Of a DNA stretch of 64,000 nucleotides, positions 1 through 7,636 are shown piece after piece. The notes beneath the pieces are model-generated. The model was not told the origin of the DNA. It saw only the letters and a program-made list of their open reading frames with translations, and made no database searches. This stretch comes from JAWVFM01 sp963739355 (lineage in GTDB: Bacteria; Actinomycetota; Thermoleophilia; Solirubrobacterales; 70-9), in assembly GCA_963739355.1 (NCBI GenBank), contig CAVUAD010000002.1:127848-191847 (forward strand), read 5' to 3'. Numbering within the stretch: the first letter of the stretch is position 1; each line of letters begins with the position of its first letter. The position numbers and the translations under genes are program-made.

Positions 1-1296
1 GTGCAGGGGGCGGATGCGGTCGAGACGCCGGAGCGGGCGCACGGGACTGTCCACTCCGGCCTCGGCCACGTTCGCGTGCGGGTGGTTCCGCCCAACGAGG
101 ACCTGCGCAGCGCCGCGGAGGTCCTGAATGCGGGCGAGCGCGTCGCGATGCTCGTCGGCCAGGGAGCATCGGGCGCGGCGCCGCAGCTGAAGGAGGCCGC
201 GGACCGGCTCGGAGCAGGCGTGGCCAAGGCGCTGCTCGGCAAGGCCGTGCTTCCCGACGACCTGCCCTACGTCACCGGGTCGATCGGCCTCCTCGGCACC
301 AAGCCGAGCTGGGACCTGATGATGGGCGCCGACACGCTGCTGATGGTCGGTTCGAGCTTCCCCTACTCGGAGTTCCTGCCGCAGGAGGGCGCCGTCCGTG
401 GCGTGCAGATCGACATCGACCCGAAGATGATCAGCATCCGCTACCCGATGGAGGTCCAGCTCGCGGGCGACGCCGCCGCCACCCTCGACGAGCTCATTCC
501 GCAGCTCGAGCGCAAGGAGGACCGCTCGTGGCGCGAGGAGGTCGAGGCGGGCGTCGAGCGCTGGTGGGAGCTCACCGAGAAGCGCGCGATGCAGGAGGCC
601 GACCCGATCAACCCGCAGCGGGTCTTCTGGGAGCTCTCCTCGCGGCTCCCCGACAACGCCATCCTCAGCTCGGACTCCGGTTCCGCCGCCAACTGGTTCG
701 CGCGCGACGTGAAGATCCGCGCGGGGATGATGGCCTCGCTATCCGGCACCCTCGCGACGATGGGACCCGGCGTTCCCTACGCGATCGCCGCCAAGTTCTG
801 CCATCCGGATCGTGTCGCGATCGCCCTCGTCGGGGACGGGGCGATGCAGATGAACGGCACGTCCGAGCTCGTGACCATCGCCAAGTACTGGGAGCGCTGG
901 AGCGATCCGCGCCTGGTGATCCTCGTCCTCAACAACGGCGACCTCAACCAGGTCACCTGGGAGCAGCGCGTGATGGAGGGCGACCCGATGTTCCCGGGCA
1001 CGCAGTCGATCTCCGACTTCCCCTACGCGAGGTTCGCCGAGATGATCGGGCTCCATGGCATCCGGGTGGACGACCCGGAGAAGATCGGCGATGCGTGGGA
1101 CGAGGCGCTCAACGCGGAGCGGCCCGTGGTCCTGGAGGCGGTCACCGATCCGTCCGTGCCGCCGTTGCCCCCGCACATCAAGGTCGAGCAGGCCAAGGCG
1201 ATCTCGCAGGCGCTGTTCAAAGGCGACCCCAAAGCGTGGGACGTCATCAAGCAGTCCTTCAAGGGGAAGGCGGAAGAGTTCCTGGTCCGCGGATGA
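1..1296 (+). CDS. Thiamine-diphosphate-dependent enzyme (pyruvate oxidase/acetolactate synthase family), 5' truncated by window edge
   Basis: The visible 431 residues hold the central ThDP-enzyme domain (about 30-165) and the C-terminal pyrophosphate-binding domain. The latter shows the GDG...NN cofactor motif, with GDGAMQMNG near residue 278 and LNNGDLNQ near 312. Family members are usually about 550-600 residues with an N-terminal PYR domain, which is absent here because the reading frame begins at base 1; the true start lies outside the window. The family decarboxylates or oxidises 2-oxo acids; the substrate cannot be told from sequence. It overlaps the next gene by 4 bp (ATGA), so it belongs to the operon running to 6204. 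Confidence 0.9.
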   Translation: MQGADAVETPERAHGTVHSGLGHVRVRVVPPNEDLRSAAEVLNAGERVAMLVGQGASGAAPQLKEAADRLGAGVAKALLGKAVLPDDLPYVTGSIGLLGTKPSWDLMMGADTLLMVGSSFPYSEFLPQEGAVRGVQIDIDPKMISIRYPMEVQLAGDAAATLDELIPQLERKEDRSWREEVEAGVERWWELTEKRAMQEADPINPQRVFWELSSRLPDNAILSSDSGSAANWFARDVKIRAGMMASLSGTLATMGPGVPYAIAAKFCHPDRVAIALVGDGAMQMNGTSELVTIAKYWERWSDPRLVILVLNNGDLNQVTWEQRVMEGDPMFPGTQSISDFPYARFAEMIGLHGIRVDDPEKIGDAWDEALNAERPVVLEAVTDPSVPPLPPHIKVEQAKAISQALFKGDPKAWDVIKQSFKGKAEEFLVRG

Positions 1297-2405
1297 GCGT
1301 GGCCAGCCCTCGCCGCGCGCGGGCCGCGATCTCAGTCGCTCGAGTCGCGGCCTACACCATCCCCACCGACGAGCCGGAGTCCGATGGCACCTTCGAGTGG
1401 GACGCCACCACGCTGGTCGCGGTTGAGGTGGAGGCCGCGGGCGTGCGCGGTCTTGGCTACACCTACGCCGACCGCTCCGTCGGTCCGCTGATCCGTTCGT
1501 TGCTCGTCCCGGCCGTCGAGGGCGCCGACCCAATGGCCCCCGAGGCGAGCTGGCTGCGGATGCGGGCTGCGCTGCGGAACGCCGGGCAGCCGGGAGCCGG
1601 GGCAATGGCAACCTCCGCGGTCGACATCGCGATCTGGGACCTGAAGGCCAGGCTTCTGGGAGTCCCGCTCGCCGACGCGCTGCCGCGAGTGCACGACGGC
1701 GTCGACATCTACGGCTCCGGCGGCTTCACCTCCTACTCGGACGAGCGGCTGCGCGAGCAGCTCGGCGGCTGGGCCGCCGCCGGCATGAGCGCGGTGAAGA
1801 TGAAGGTCGGCCGAGAGCCGGAGGCGGACGAGCATCGCGTTGGCGTCGCCCGAGAGGCGGTTGGCGACGGCGTGGAGCTCATGGTCGACGCCAACGGCGC
1901 CTACCGGCCCGCCGAGGCGATCAACTGGGCGTCGCGTTTCGCGCAGCTCGGCGTTACGTACTTCGAGGAGCCTGTCAGCTCGGAGGACGTCGAGGGCCTG
2001 CGGCGGGTCCGCGATGACGCGCCGCCGGGCATGGCCATCGCCGCGGGCGAGTATTCCTGGGCGCCGCTCGATGCGACACGGCTGCTCGACGCGGGGGCGG
2101 TGGACATCCTCCAGGCCGACGTGACTCGTTGCGGCGGGGTGAGCGGTTTGCTCGCGATCGGCGCCCAGGCCGCGAGTGCCGAGGTGCCGTTCTCGGCGCA
2201 TTGCGCCCCGGCGATCTCGGCCCACGCATGCTGCGCGGTGGAAACGCTCAGGCACCTCGAGTACTTCCACGACCACGTGCGAGTCGAGTCGATGCTCTTC
2301 GACGGCGTGCTCGAGCCCCACGGCGGCAGGTTGGTGCCTGACACCGAGCAACCGGGCCACGGGCTCGCCCTGCGCGAGGGCTCCGAGGAGTGGCGGTTGC
2401 CGTGA
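1293..2405 (+). CDS. Enolase-superfamily sugar-acid dehydratase/racemase (mandelate racemase/MLE type)
   Basis: A 370-residue protein of typical length for the mandelate racemase/muconate-lactonizing family. Visible catalytic features are the KMK base motif near residue 168, metal ligands in VDANG (about 198), FEEP (about 223) and AGEYS (about 251), and a histidine in SAHCAP (about 302). ATG 1293 overlaps the upstream stop as ATGA, which fixes the start. Members abstract the proton alpha to a carboxylate, often dehydrating sugar acids. With a ThDP enzyme before it and a D-2-hydroxyacid dehydrogenase after it, an acid-sugar or hydroxyacid catabolic role is likely, but the substrate is inference. 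Confidence 0.9.
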   Translation: MSVASPRRARAAISVARVAAYTIPTDEPESDGTFEWDATTLVAVEVEAAGVRGLGYTYADRSVGPLIRSLLVPAVEGADPMAPEASWLRMRAALRNAGQPGAGAMATSAVDIAIWDLKARLLGVPLADALPRVHDGVDIYGSGGFTSYSDERLREQLGGWAAAGMSAVKMKVGREPEADEHRVGVAREAVGDGVELMVDANGAYRPAEAINWASRFAQLGVTYFEEPVSSEDVEGLRRVRDDAPPGMAIAAGEYSWAPLDATRLLDAGAVDILQADVTRCGGVSGLLAIGAQAASAEVPFSAHCAPAISAHACCAVETLRHLEYFHDHVRVESMLFDGVLEPHGGRLVPDTEQPGHGLALREGSEEWRLP

Positions 2406-5400
2406 GCGCGCACTTCACCACCACGGGTCCCGCCGCCAAGCCGGACCACAGGACCGGCCCCGAGCGAATGGCCGCCTGGCGTGCCCGCGGAATGGGCCCG
2501 GACGGAGGCCATGGGACGCTGCGGCCCACCGGTGTGGAGGACGTGGACATCGGCTCGCTTCGCGCGGCGCTCGAGAGCTCCGTTCGCGGCGAGGTCCGCT
2601 TCGACGCGGGCCACCGCGCCGTCTACTCCCACGACAGCTCGAACTACCGTCAGCCGGCCCTCGGCGTCGTCGTGCCGCGGGACGCCGAGGACATCGTCGC
2701 CGCGGTCGCCGCGTGCCGGGAGCACGGGGCGCCGGTTGTCTCCCGGGGCTGCGGAACCTCGCTCGCCGGGCAGACATGCAACGTCGCGGTGGTGATCGAT
2801 CACTCGAAGCACCTGCGCGAGGTCCTCGAGGTGGATCCGGAGGGGCGGATCGCCCGGGTCGAGCCGGGCGTGATCCGCGACCAGCTCTCCGAGAGGACCG
2901 AGCGCGAGCACGGCCTCACCTTCGCGCCGGACACCTCCACCCACGCCTACGCGACGCTCGGCGGCATGATCGGGAACAACTCCTGCGGGACGCACTCGGT
3001 GATGGCCGGCCGGACTGCGGACAACGTCGAGGAGCTCGAGATCGTCACCTACGACGGGGAGCGCCTGCGCGTGGGGCCCACGTCCGCTCAAGAGCTCGAG
3101 GCGATCGTCGCCGCGGGCGGGCGCAGGGGCGAGATCTACTCGGGCCTGCGCGACCTGCGCGATCGCTATGCGGACCTGGTCCGCGAGCGCTACCCGGACA
3201 TCCCCAGGCGGGTATCCGGCTACAACCTCGACGAGCTCCTTCCCGAGAAGGGCTTCAACGTCGCGCGGGCGCTCGTCGGTAGCGAGAGCACCCTGGCCAC
3301 GGTGCTCGAGGCCACGGTCCGCCTCGTCCCGAGCCCGCCGGCGCGCACACTCCTCGTCTGCGCATACGACGACGTCTTCGCGGCCGGCGACCACGTGCCG
3401 GAGATCCTCGAGTTCGACCCGATCGGGCTTGAGGGGCTCGACGACGTCCTGATCGGCGACATGCGCACGCTCGGCATGCACCTGGAGGACCTCTCCATGC
3501 TCCCGGACGGCAAGGGCTGGCTCCTCGTCGAGTTCGGCGGCGAGACCACCGAGGAGTCCGACGAGAAGGCGACCGAATGCATGAAGGCGCTCGGCAAGGG
3601 CAGGAACGCGCCGCGCATGGAGCTCTTCGACAAGCCCCCGAACGAGGCAAAGCTCTGGGACATCCGCGAATCAGGTCTGGGTGCGACGGCGTTCCTGCCC
3701 GGGCACGCCGATCACTGGGAGGGCTGGGAGGACGCCGCGGTCCCGCCGGCCGCGCTCGGCTCCTACCTGCGCGGCTTCCGGGACCTGCTCGGGCGCTACG
3801 ACTACGACACCAGCCTCTACGGGCACTTCGGCGACGGCTGCGTGCACTGCCGCATCAACTTCGACCTGGGAACGGCGCCGGGGCTTCGCAAGTGGCGCTC
3901 GTTCCTCGACGAGGCGGCCGACCTGGTGCTGGAGCACGGTGGCTCGCTCTCCGGCGAGCACGGCGACGGCCAGTCTCGCGGCGAGCTCCTCGAGAAGATG
4001 TACGGGCCGGAGCTCCTGCAGGCGTTCGCCGAGATGAAGGCGATCTGGGACCCGGAAGGGAAGATGAACCCGCACAAGGTGGTCGACCCCTATCCGGCGG
4101 CCTCGAACCTCAAGCTCGGCGCCGGTTACAACCCCGCCCAGCCCGAGACGCACTTCTCGTATCCCGAGGACGACGGGCGCTTCGCCCACGCGGCGCTGCG
4201 CTGCGTTGGCGCCGGGAAGTGCCGTGACGCCTCCACCGGGACGATGTGCCCGAGCTACATGGTCACGCGCGACGAGCAGCACTCGACCAGGGGGCGCGCG
4301 CGGATCCTCTACGAGATGCTCGAGGGCAGGACGATCACGGACGGGTTCCGGTCCAAGGACGTCCACGAGGCGCTCGACCTCTGCCTGTCGTGCAAGGGCT
4401 GCAAGGGCGACTGCCCCGTCTCCGTCGACATGGCGACATACAAGGCGGAGTTCCTCTCCCGCCACTACAGGCGCCGCCTGCGGCCGGCTGCTGCGTACAC
4501 CATGGGCCTGATCCCGTTCCACGCGCGGATCGCGGCCCGTATGCCGAGCCTGGTCAACGCGCTCACCGGCGCGCCCGGCCTGGGCGCTGTGCTGAAGCGC
4601 GCCGGAGGCATCGCCCCCGAGCGCGAGATGCCGCGATTCGCGGCACAGACGTTCACCTCGTGGTTCGAGCGGCGTGGTGCCGTGAATCCCGGCGGCCCGC
4701 CCGTCGTCCTCTTTCCGGACACGTTCAACAACCACCTCCATCCCGAGCCGCTCAAGGCGACGGCCGAGGCGCTCGAGGACGCGGGTTATCGCGTGGTCCT
4801 GCCCGCCCGTGACACGTGCTGCGGGCGCCCGCTCTACGACTACGGGATGCTCGACGCCGCCAGACTCTTCTGGCGGCGGACGATCGAGACGCTGCGGCCG
4901 CACCTGCGCGACGGGACGAAGATCGTGGGCGTCGAGCCCAGCTGCGTCGCCGCGTTCCGCGACGAGCTGCCGAACCTGATCGACGACGACCTCGACGCGA
5001 AGCGGCTTGCGACGCAGGTGATGACCCTGCCCGAGTTCCTGCTGAACGAGGCGGAGGACTGGAAGCCGCCGCGCCTCGAGCGCAGGGCGATCGTCCACGG
5101 CCACTGCCACCACGAGGCCGTGATGGGCTTCGACACCGAGCGGGAGCTCCTCGAGGGCCTCGGTCTGGACGTCGAGGTGCTCGACTCCGGCTGCTGCGGC
5201 ATGGCCGGCGCCTTCGGGTTCGAGGCCGAGCACTACGACGTCTCGGTCGCGGTGGGCGAGCGGCGGTTGCTCCCCGCGGTGCGCGAGGCGCCGGGCGACG
5301 CGCTCATCGTGGCCGACGGGTTCTCGTGCAAGACCCAGATCGAGCAGCTGACGGATCGCCGGGCCCTTCACACCGCACAGGTGCTGGCGATGGCGCGCGC

Positions 5401-5557
5401 CGAGGGACCGGCCGGGCCCGCCGGCGAGCGGCCGGAGGTGCGATACCCCGACCTGGAGCCGGCGCGGACGTCGCGAGGCGGGGTCGCGGCGGTTGCGGGA
5501 GCCGTCGTGGCCGTCGGGTTTGCGGCTGCCGCGCGCGGGTTACGTTCTCGCGTGTGA
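2402..5557 (+). CDS. FAD-linked oxidase fused to Fe-S/CCG module (D-lactate/D-2-hydroxyacid dehydrogenase, GlcD-GlcF-like)
   Basis: A 1051-residue fusion. The N-terminal half has an FAD-binding-4 domain (RGCGTSLAGQ near 115, GGMIGNNSCG near 190) and an FAD-oxidase C-terminal domain. It is followed by a ferredoxin-like segment with cysteines at about 600-675 (including CLSCKGCKGDC) and two CCG-type domains (TCCGRP about 805, SGCCGMAG about 930). This architecture oxidises D-lactate, glycolate or D-2-hydroxyglutarate and passes electrons to the chain. GTG 2402 overlaps the upstream stop (GTGA); ATGs near 2468 are alternatives. The last 40 residues form an Ala/Val-rich hydrophobic segment ending in basic residues, a possible C-terminal membrane anchor. 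Confidence 0.9.
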   Translation: MSAHFTTTGPAAKPDHRTGPERMAAWRARGMGPDGGHGTLRPTGVEDVDIGSLRAALESSVRGEVRFDAGHRAVYSHDSSNYRQPALGVVVPRDAEDIVAAVAACREHGAPVVSRGCGTSLAGQTCNVAVVIDHSKHLREVLEVDPEGRIARVEPGVIRDQLSERTEREHGLTFAPDTSTHAYATLGGMIGNNSCGTHSVMAGRTADNVEELEIVTYDGERLRVGPTSAQELEAIVAAGGRRGEIYSGLRDLRDRYADLVRERYPDIPRRVSGYNLDELLPEKGFNVARALVGSESTLATVLEATVRLVPSPPARTLLVCAYDDVFAAGDHVPEILEFDPIGLEGLDDVLIGDMRTLGMHLEDLSMLPDGKGWLLVEFGGETTEESDEKATECMKALGKGRNAPRMELFDKPPNEAKLWDIRESGLGATAFLPGHADHWEGWEDAAVPPAALGSYLRGFRDLLGRYDYDTSLYGHFGDGCVHCRINFDLGTAPGLRKWRSFLDEAADLVLEHGGSLSGEHGDGQSRGELLEKMYGPELLQAFAEMKAIWDPEGKMNPHKVVDPYPAASNLKLGAGYNPAQPETHFSYPEDDGRFAHAALRCVGAGKCRDASTGTMCPSYMVTRDEQHSTRGRARILYEMLEGRTITDGFRSKDVHEALDLCLSCKGCKGDCPVSVDMATYKAEFLSRHYRRRLRPAAAYTMGLIPFHARIAARMPSLVNALTGAPGLGAVLKRAGGIAPEREMPRFAAQTFTSWFERRGAVNPGGPPVVLFPDTFNNHLHPEPLKATAEALEDAGYRVVLPARDTCCGRPLYDYGMLDAARLFWRRTIETLRPHLRDGTKIVGVEPSCVAAFRDELPNLIDDDLDAKRLATQVMTLPEFLLNEAEDWKPPRLERRAIVHGHCHHEAVMGFDTERELLEGLGLDVEVLDSGCCGMAGAFGFEAEHYDVSVAVGERRLLPAVREAPGDALIVADGFSCKTQIEQLTDRRALHTAQVLAMARAEGPAGPAGERPEVRYPDLEPARTSRGGVAAVAGAVVAVGFAAAARGLRSRV

Positions 5558-6204
5558 GCGCGCGGCGAGCCATCCTCGACATCGATGGGACGCTTGTCGA
5601 CTCCAACTACCACCACGTGATCGCGTGGCACCGCGCATTCGCCGGTAACGGCATGGAGGTCCCCGCGTGGCAGCTTCACCGGCACCTGGGCATGGGCGGC
5701 GACCGCTTCGTCGGCGAGGTCGCGGGCGAGGAATTCGATGCCGAGCATGGCGACGCCGTGCGCGACGCTCACTCCGCGGACTACATGGAGCGGATCGAGG
5801 AGGTGGCGCTGCTCGACGGTGCGCGCCGGCTCATCGAGGAGCTGCACGGCCGGGGCTTCGAGGTGGTCCTCGCCAGCTCCGCCGACCAGCAGGAGGTGGA
5901 CCACTACCTGAGGCTCCTCGGCGCCGGCGACCTGCTGAGCGACTGGACCACCTCTGCGGACGTCGACAAGACGAAGCCCGACAGCGATCTGGTGCAGACG
6001 GCTCTGGGCGAGGCCTCGGCCGAGGAGTCCCTGATGATCGGCGACACGCCATGGGACGCGATCGCCGCCGGCAGGGTCGGAGTCCGCTTCCTCGCGGTGC
6101 TGAGTGGCGGCTTTCCCGCGGCGGATCTTCGGGAGGCCGGCGCCGAGGAGGTCTACGAGTCTCTTCCCGAGCTGATCGCGGCGCTGGACGACCTGACGTC
6201 CTGA
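5554..6204 (+). CDS. HAD-superfamily hydrolase (beta-phosphoglucomutase/phosphoglycolate phosphatase-like)
   Basis: A 216-residue protein starting at GTG 5554, overlapping the upstream stop as GTGA. Motif I is DIDGTLVDS (nucleophile Asp about 9, acid/base Asp 11), motif II is the Ser of VVLASSA, motif III the Lys of TKPDSD, and motif IV GDTPWD. The helical cap between motifs I and II is of the beta-phosphoglucomutase type. The last gene of the catabolic operon may remove a phosphorylated by-product such as phosphoglycolate; that link is inference from position. Confidence 0.87.
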   Translation: MSARRAILDIDGTLVDSNYHHVIAWHRAFAGNGMEVPAWQLHRHLGMGGDRFVGEVAGEEFDAEHGDAVRDAHSADYMERIEEVALLDGARRLIEELHGRGFEVVLASSADQQEVDHYLRLLGAGDLLSDWTTSADVDKTKPDSDLVQTALGEASAEESLMIGDTPWDAIAAGRVGVRFLAVLSGGFPAADLREAGAEEVYESLPELIAALDDLTS

Positions 6205-6235
6205 ATAGGTCTGATCCTGAGGCCACAATCCGCCC

Positions 6236-6781
6236 ATGGCCGAGCAGGAGCAGACCGGTGGGGAGCTGCCGGGGACGCTCGACGCGACGCGCGATCGCGA
6301 GCTTGCCGGCCGTACGCACCACGTCTGGCTGCGCCGCGCGGGGCTTCTCGCGCTGCTGGCGATCGTCGTCGCGGCGCTCTCCGACTTCTTCGGGCAGGAG
6401 CCAAGCACCGCGTCCAGCACCGCCAACGGCGCCTCGCTCGGCATCTCGGGCCCGACGCGCCTGCGCGGCGGGCTGATCTTCCAGACGCGGTTTCAGTTCT
6501 CCTCGTCCCGGACGGTGAAGGACGCAAGGATCGCCCTCAGCCCGAGCTGGTTCGAGTCGACCACGCTCAACTCGACCTCGCCGCAGGCGACGTCGGAGTC
6601 CTTCGGCGCCGGCGGGGTGCGCTACTCGTTCGGATCGCTTCGCCCCGGTGAGACGAAGACGGTCTGGATGGAGTGGTCGGTCAACCCCACGGACGTCGCC
6701 ACCCGCCACGAGACGGTGACGCTCTATGACGGCATGACGCCGTTGACCACGGTCCATCGCACCGTGACGATCTTTCCCTGA
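6236..6781 (+). CDS. Hypothetical membrane-anchored extracytoplasmic protein
   Basis: A 181-residue protein not recognised as a known family. About 30 polar residues are followed by one transmembrane segment (about 36-52, AGLLALLAIVVAAL) and then a Ser/Thr-rich beta-type domain of about 125 residues, probably outside the membrane. The domain has alternating polar/hydrophobic character, as in secreted beta-sandwich folds. ATG 6236 follows a 31-bp gap after the HAD gene. The stop is 2 bp before the DUF421 gene, suggesting co-transcription and perhaps a shared membrane role. Confidence 0.7.
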   Translation: MAEQEQTGGELPGTLDATRDRELAGRTHHVWLRRAGLLALLAIVVAALSDFFGQEPSTASSTANGASLGISGPTRLRGGLIFQTRFQFSSSRTVKDARIALSPSWFESTTLNSTSPQATSESFGAGGVRYSFGSLRPGETKTVWMEWSVNPTDVATRHETVTLYDGMTPLTTVHRTVTIFP

Positions 6782-6783
6782 GC

Positions 6784-7230
6784 ATGGACCTCGTCTACAG
6801 AAGCCTCGCCGGATTCGCCTTCATCGTGATCCTCACCAGGGTGATCGGGCGGCGGGAGCTGTCCTCGATGGAGCCGTTCGACCTGATCCTCCTCGTCGTG
6901 GTCGGCGACCTCGTCCAGCAGGGCATCACCCAGAACGACCAGTCCATCACCGGCGTCGTGATCGTCCTCTCGACGATCGGCCTGCTGACCGCGCTCGTCG
7001 CCTACGTCAACTTCAGGTTCCCCCGGACGAGGCCGGTGCTCGAGGGCAGGCCGGTGGTCCTCGTCGAGGACGGCCGGATCATCGAGCACAACGCCAAGCG
7101 GGAGCGGGTGACCCCCGGCGAGATCGAGGCGGAGGCGCGCATGCAGCAGATCGAGTCGATCGCCGGCGTGCGCCTCGCGGTGCTCGAGACCAACGGCCGG
7201 ATCAGCTTCATCCCAAGCAAGCAGAGTTGA
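6784..7230 (+). CDS. DUF421-family membrane protein (YetF/YcaP-like)
   Basis: A 148-residue protein with hydrophobic segments at about 8-20, 35-47 and 55-75. A soluble domain follows, with the VLEGRPVVLVEDGRI and ARMQQIESIAGVRLAVLETNGRISF regions typical of DUF421 proteins. Family members are usually longer (about 170-230 residues), so this is a compact version lacking one helix or the tail. Function is unknown; some relatives are linked to spore or envelope stress. It directly follows the anchored hypothetical protein, and its stop codon lies in the left arm of the inverted repeat at 7229-7340. Confidence 0.82.
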   Translation: MDLVYRSLAGFAFIVILTRVIGRRELSSMEPFDLILLVVVGDLVQQGITQNDQSITGVVIVLSTIGLLTALVAYVNFRFPRTRPVLEGRPVVLVEDGRIIEHNAKRERVTPGEIEAEARMQQIESIAGVRLAVLETNGRISFIPSKQS

Positions 7231-7340
7231 GCGACCCGGACGCAAACGCCTCGCCGCCGCGTGGGCGGTTGGTCATTTGACCGGTGCGGGAATCGAGGCG
7301 AGCCTCGATGAAAGCCGCAGCGGTTTGCGCCGGGTCGCTC
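7229..7340. repeat. Nested inverted repeat between DUF421 and the TetR remnant
   Basis: Outer arms 7229-7247 and 7323-7340 pair over 10 bp (GAGCGACCCG/CGGGTCGCTC) plus 7 bp (CGCAAAC/GTTTGCG) with a small bulge. Inside lie a 12-bp palindrome GGTCATTTGACC (7271-7282) and an 18-bp palindrome with 8-bp arms ATCGAGGC/GCCTCGAT (7292-7309). It could be a terminator after DUF421, an old operator region of the decayed TetR gene, or the end of a lost mobile element. The pairing is seen directly; function is open. Confidence 0.6.
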
Positions 7341-7347
7341 GAGGGGA

Positions 7348-7560
7348 CTACCCACAATCGAGGTCGATCAGACACGCGATCCGCTGCAGTGCGCGGGCGT
7401 CCAAGGGCGAGGGGTCGAGGAGCCACTGGATCATCAGCCCGTCGAACAACGCGATGACGAGTGAGCTGCCTGGGCGAGCGCCTCCAGGTAGCCGAGAACG
7501 AGCGGACGCTGCCGGTCGAGCCGGCTGTTCGGCCAGCTGAACGCCGGCGTCCAGCTGCGT
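7348..7560 (-). pseudogene. TetR-family regulator remnant (C-terminal part only, frame-disrupted)
   Basis: On the minus strand one frame reads RQRPLVLGYLEALAQA (about 7470-7520) and another reads SLVIALFDGLMIQWLLDP and on to a TAG at 7348. Both match the ligand-binding half of TetR regulators, but between them about 50 residues expected from the family are missing and the frame changes. The N-terminal helix-turn-helix domain is absent: the sequence upstream is the divergent CocE-like gene start. This is a decayed regulator. Apart from it and the inverted repeat, the 7231-7636 gap holds nothing else I can recognise. Confidence 0.65.
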
Positions 7561-7636
7561 ACTGGAACGCGAGGAACTGCGACATGCGCGTTCTGCCGGT
7601 GGTACAAGTCGCTTCCTCTTGAGGAACGGCTGGGAC

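Noticed and set aside
1..1296. Pseudogene call for the short ThDP enzyme
   Set aside because: The missing PYR domain is explained by the window edge; the visible part is intact.
1901..3481. 526-codon minus-strand frame under the enolase and FAD genes
   Set aside because: Plus-strand genes there have full catalytic motifs and overlap couplings; the minus frame has none.
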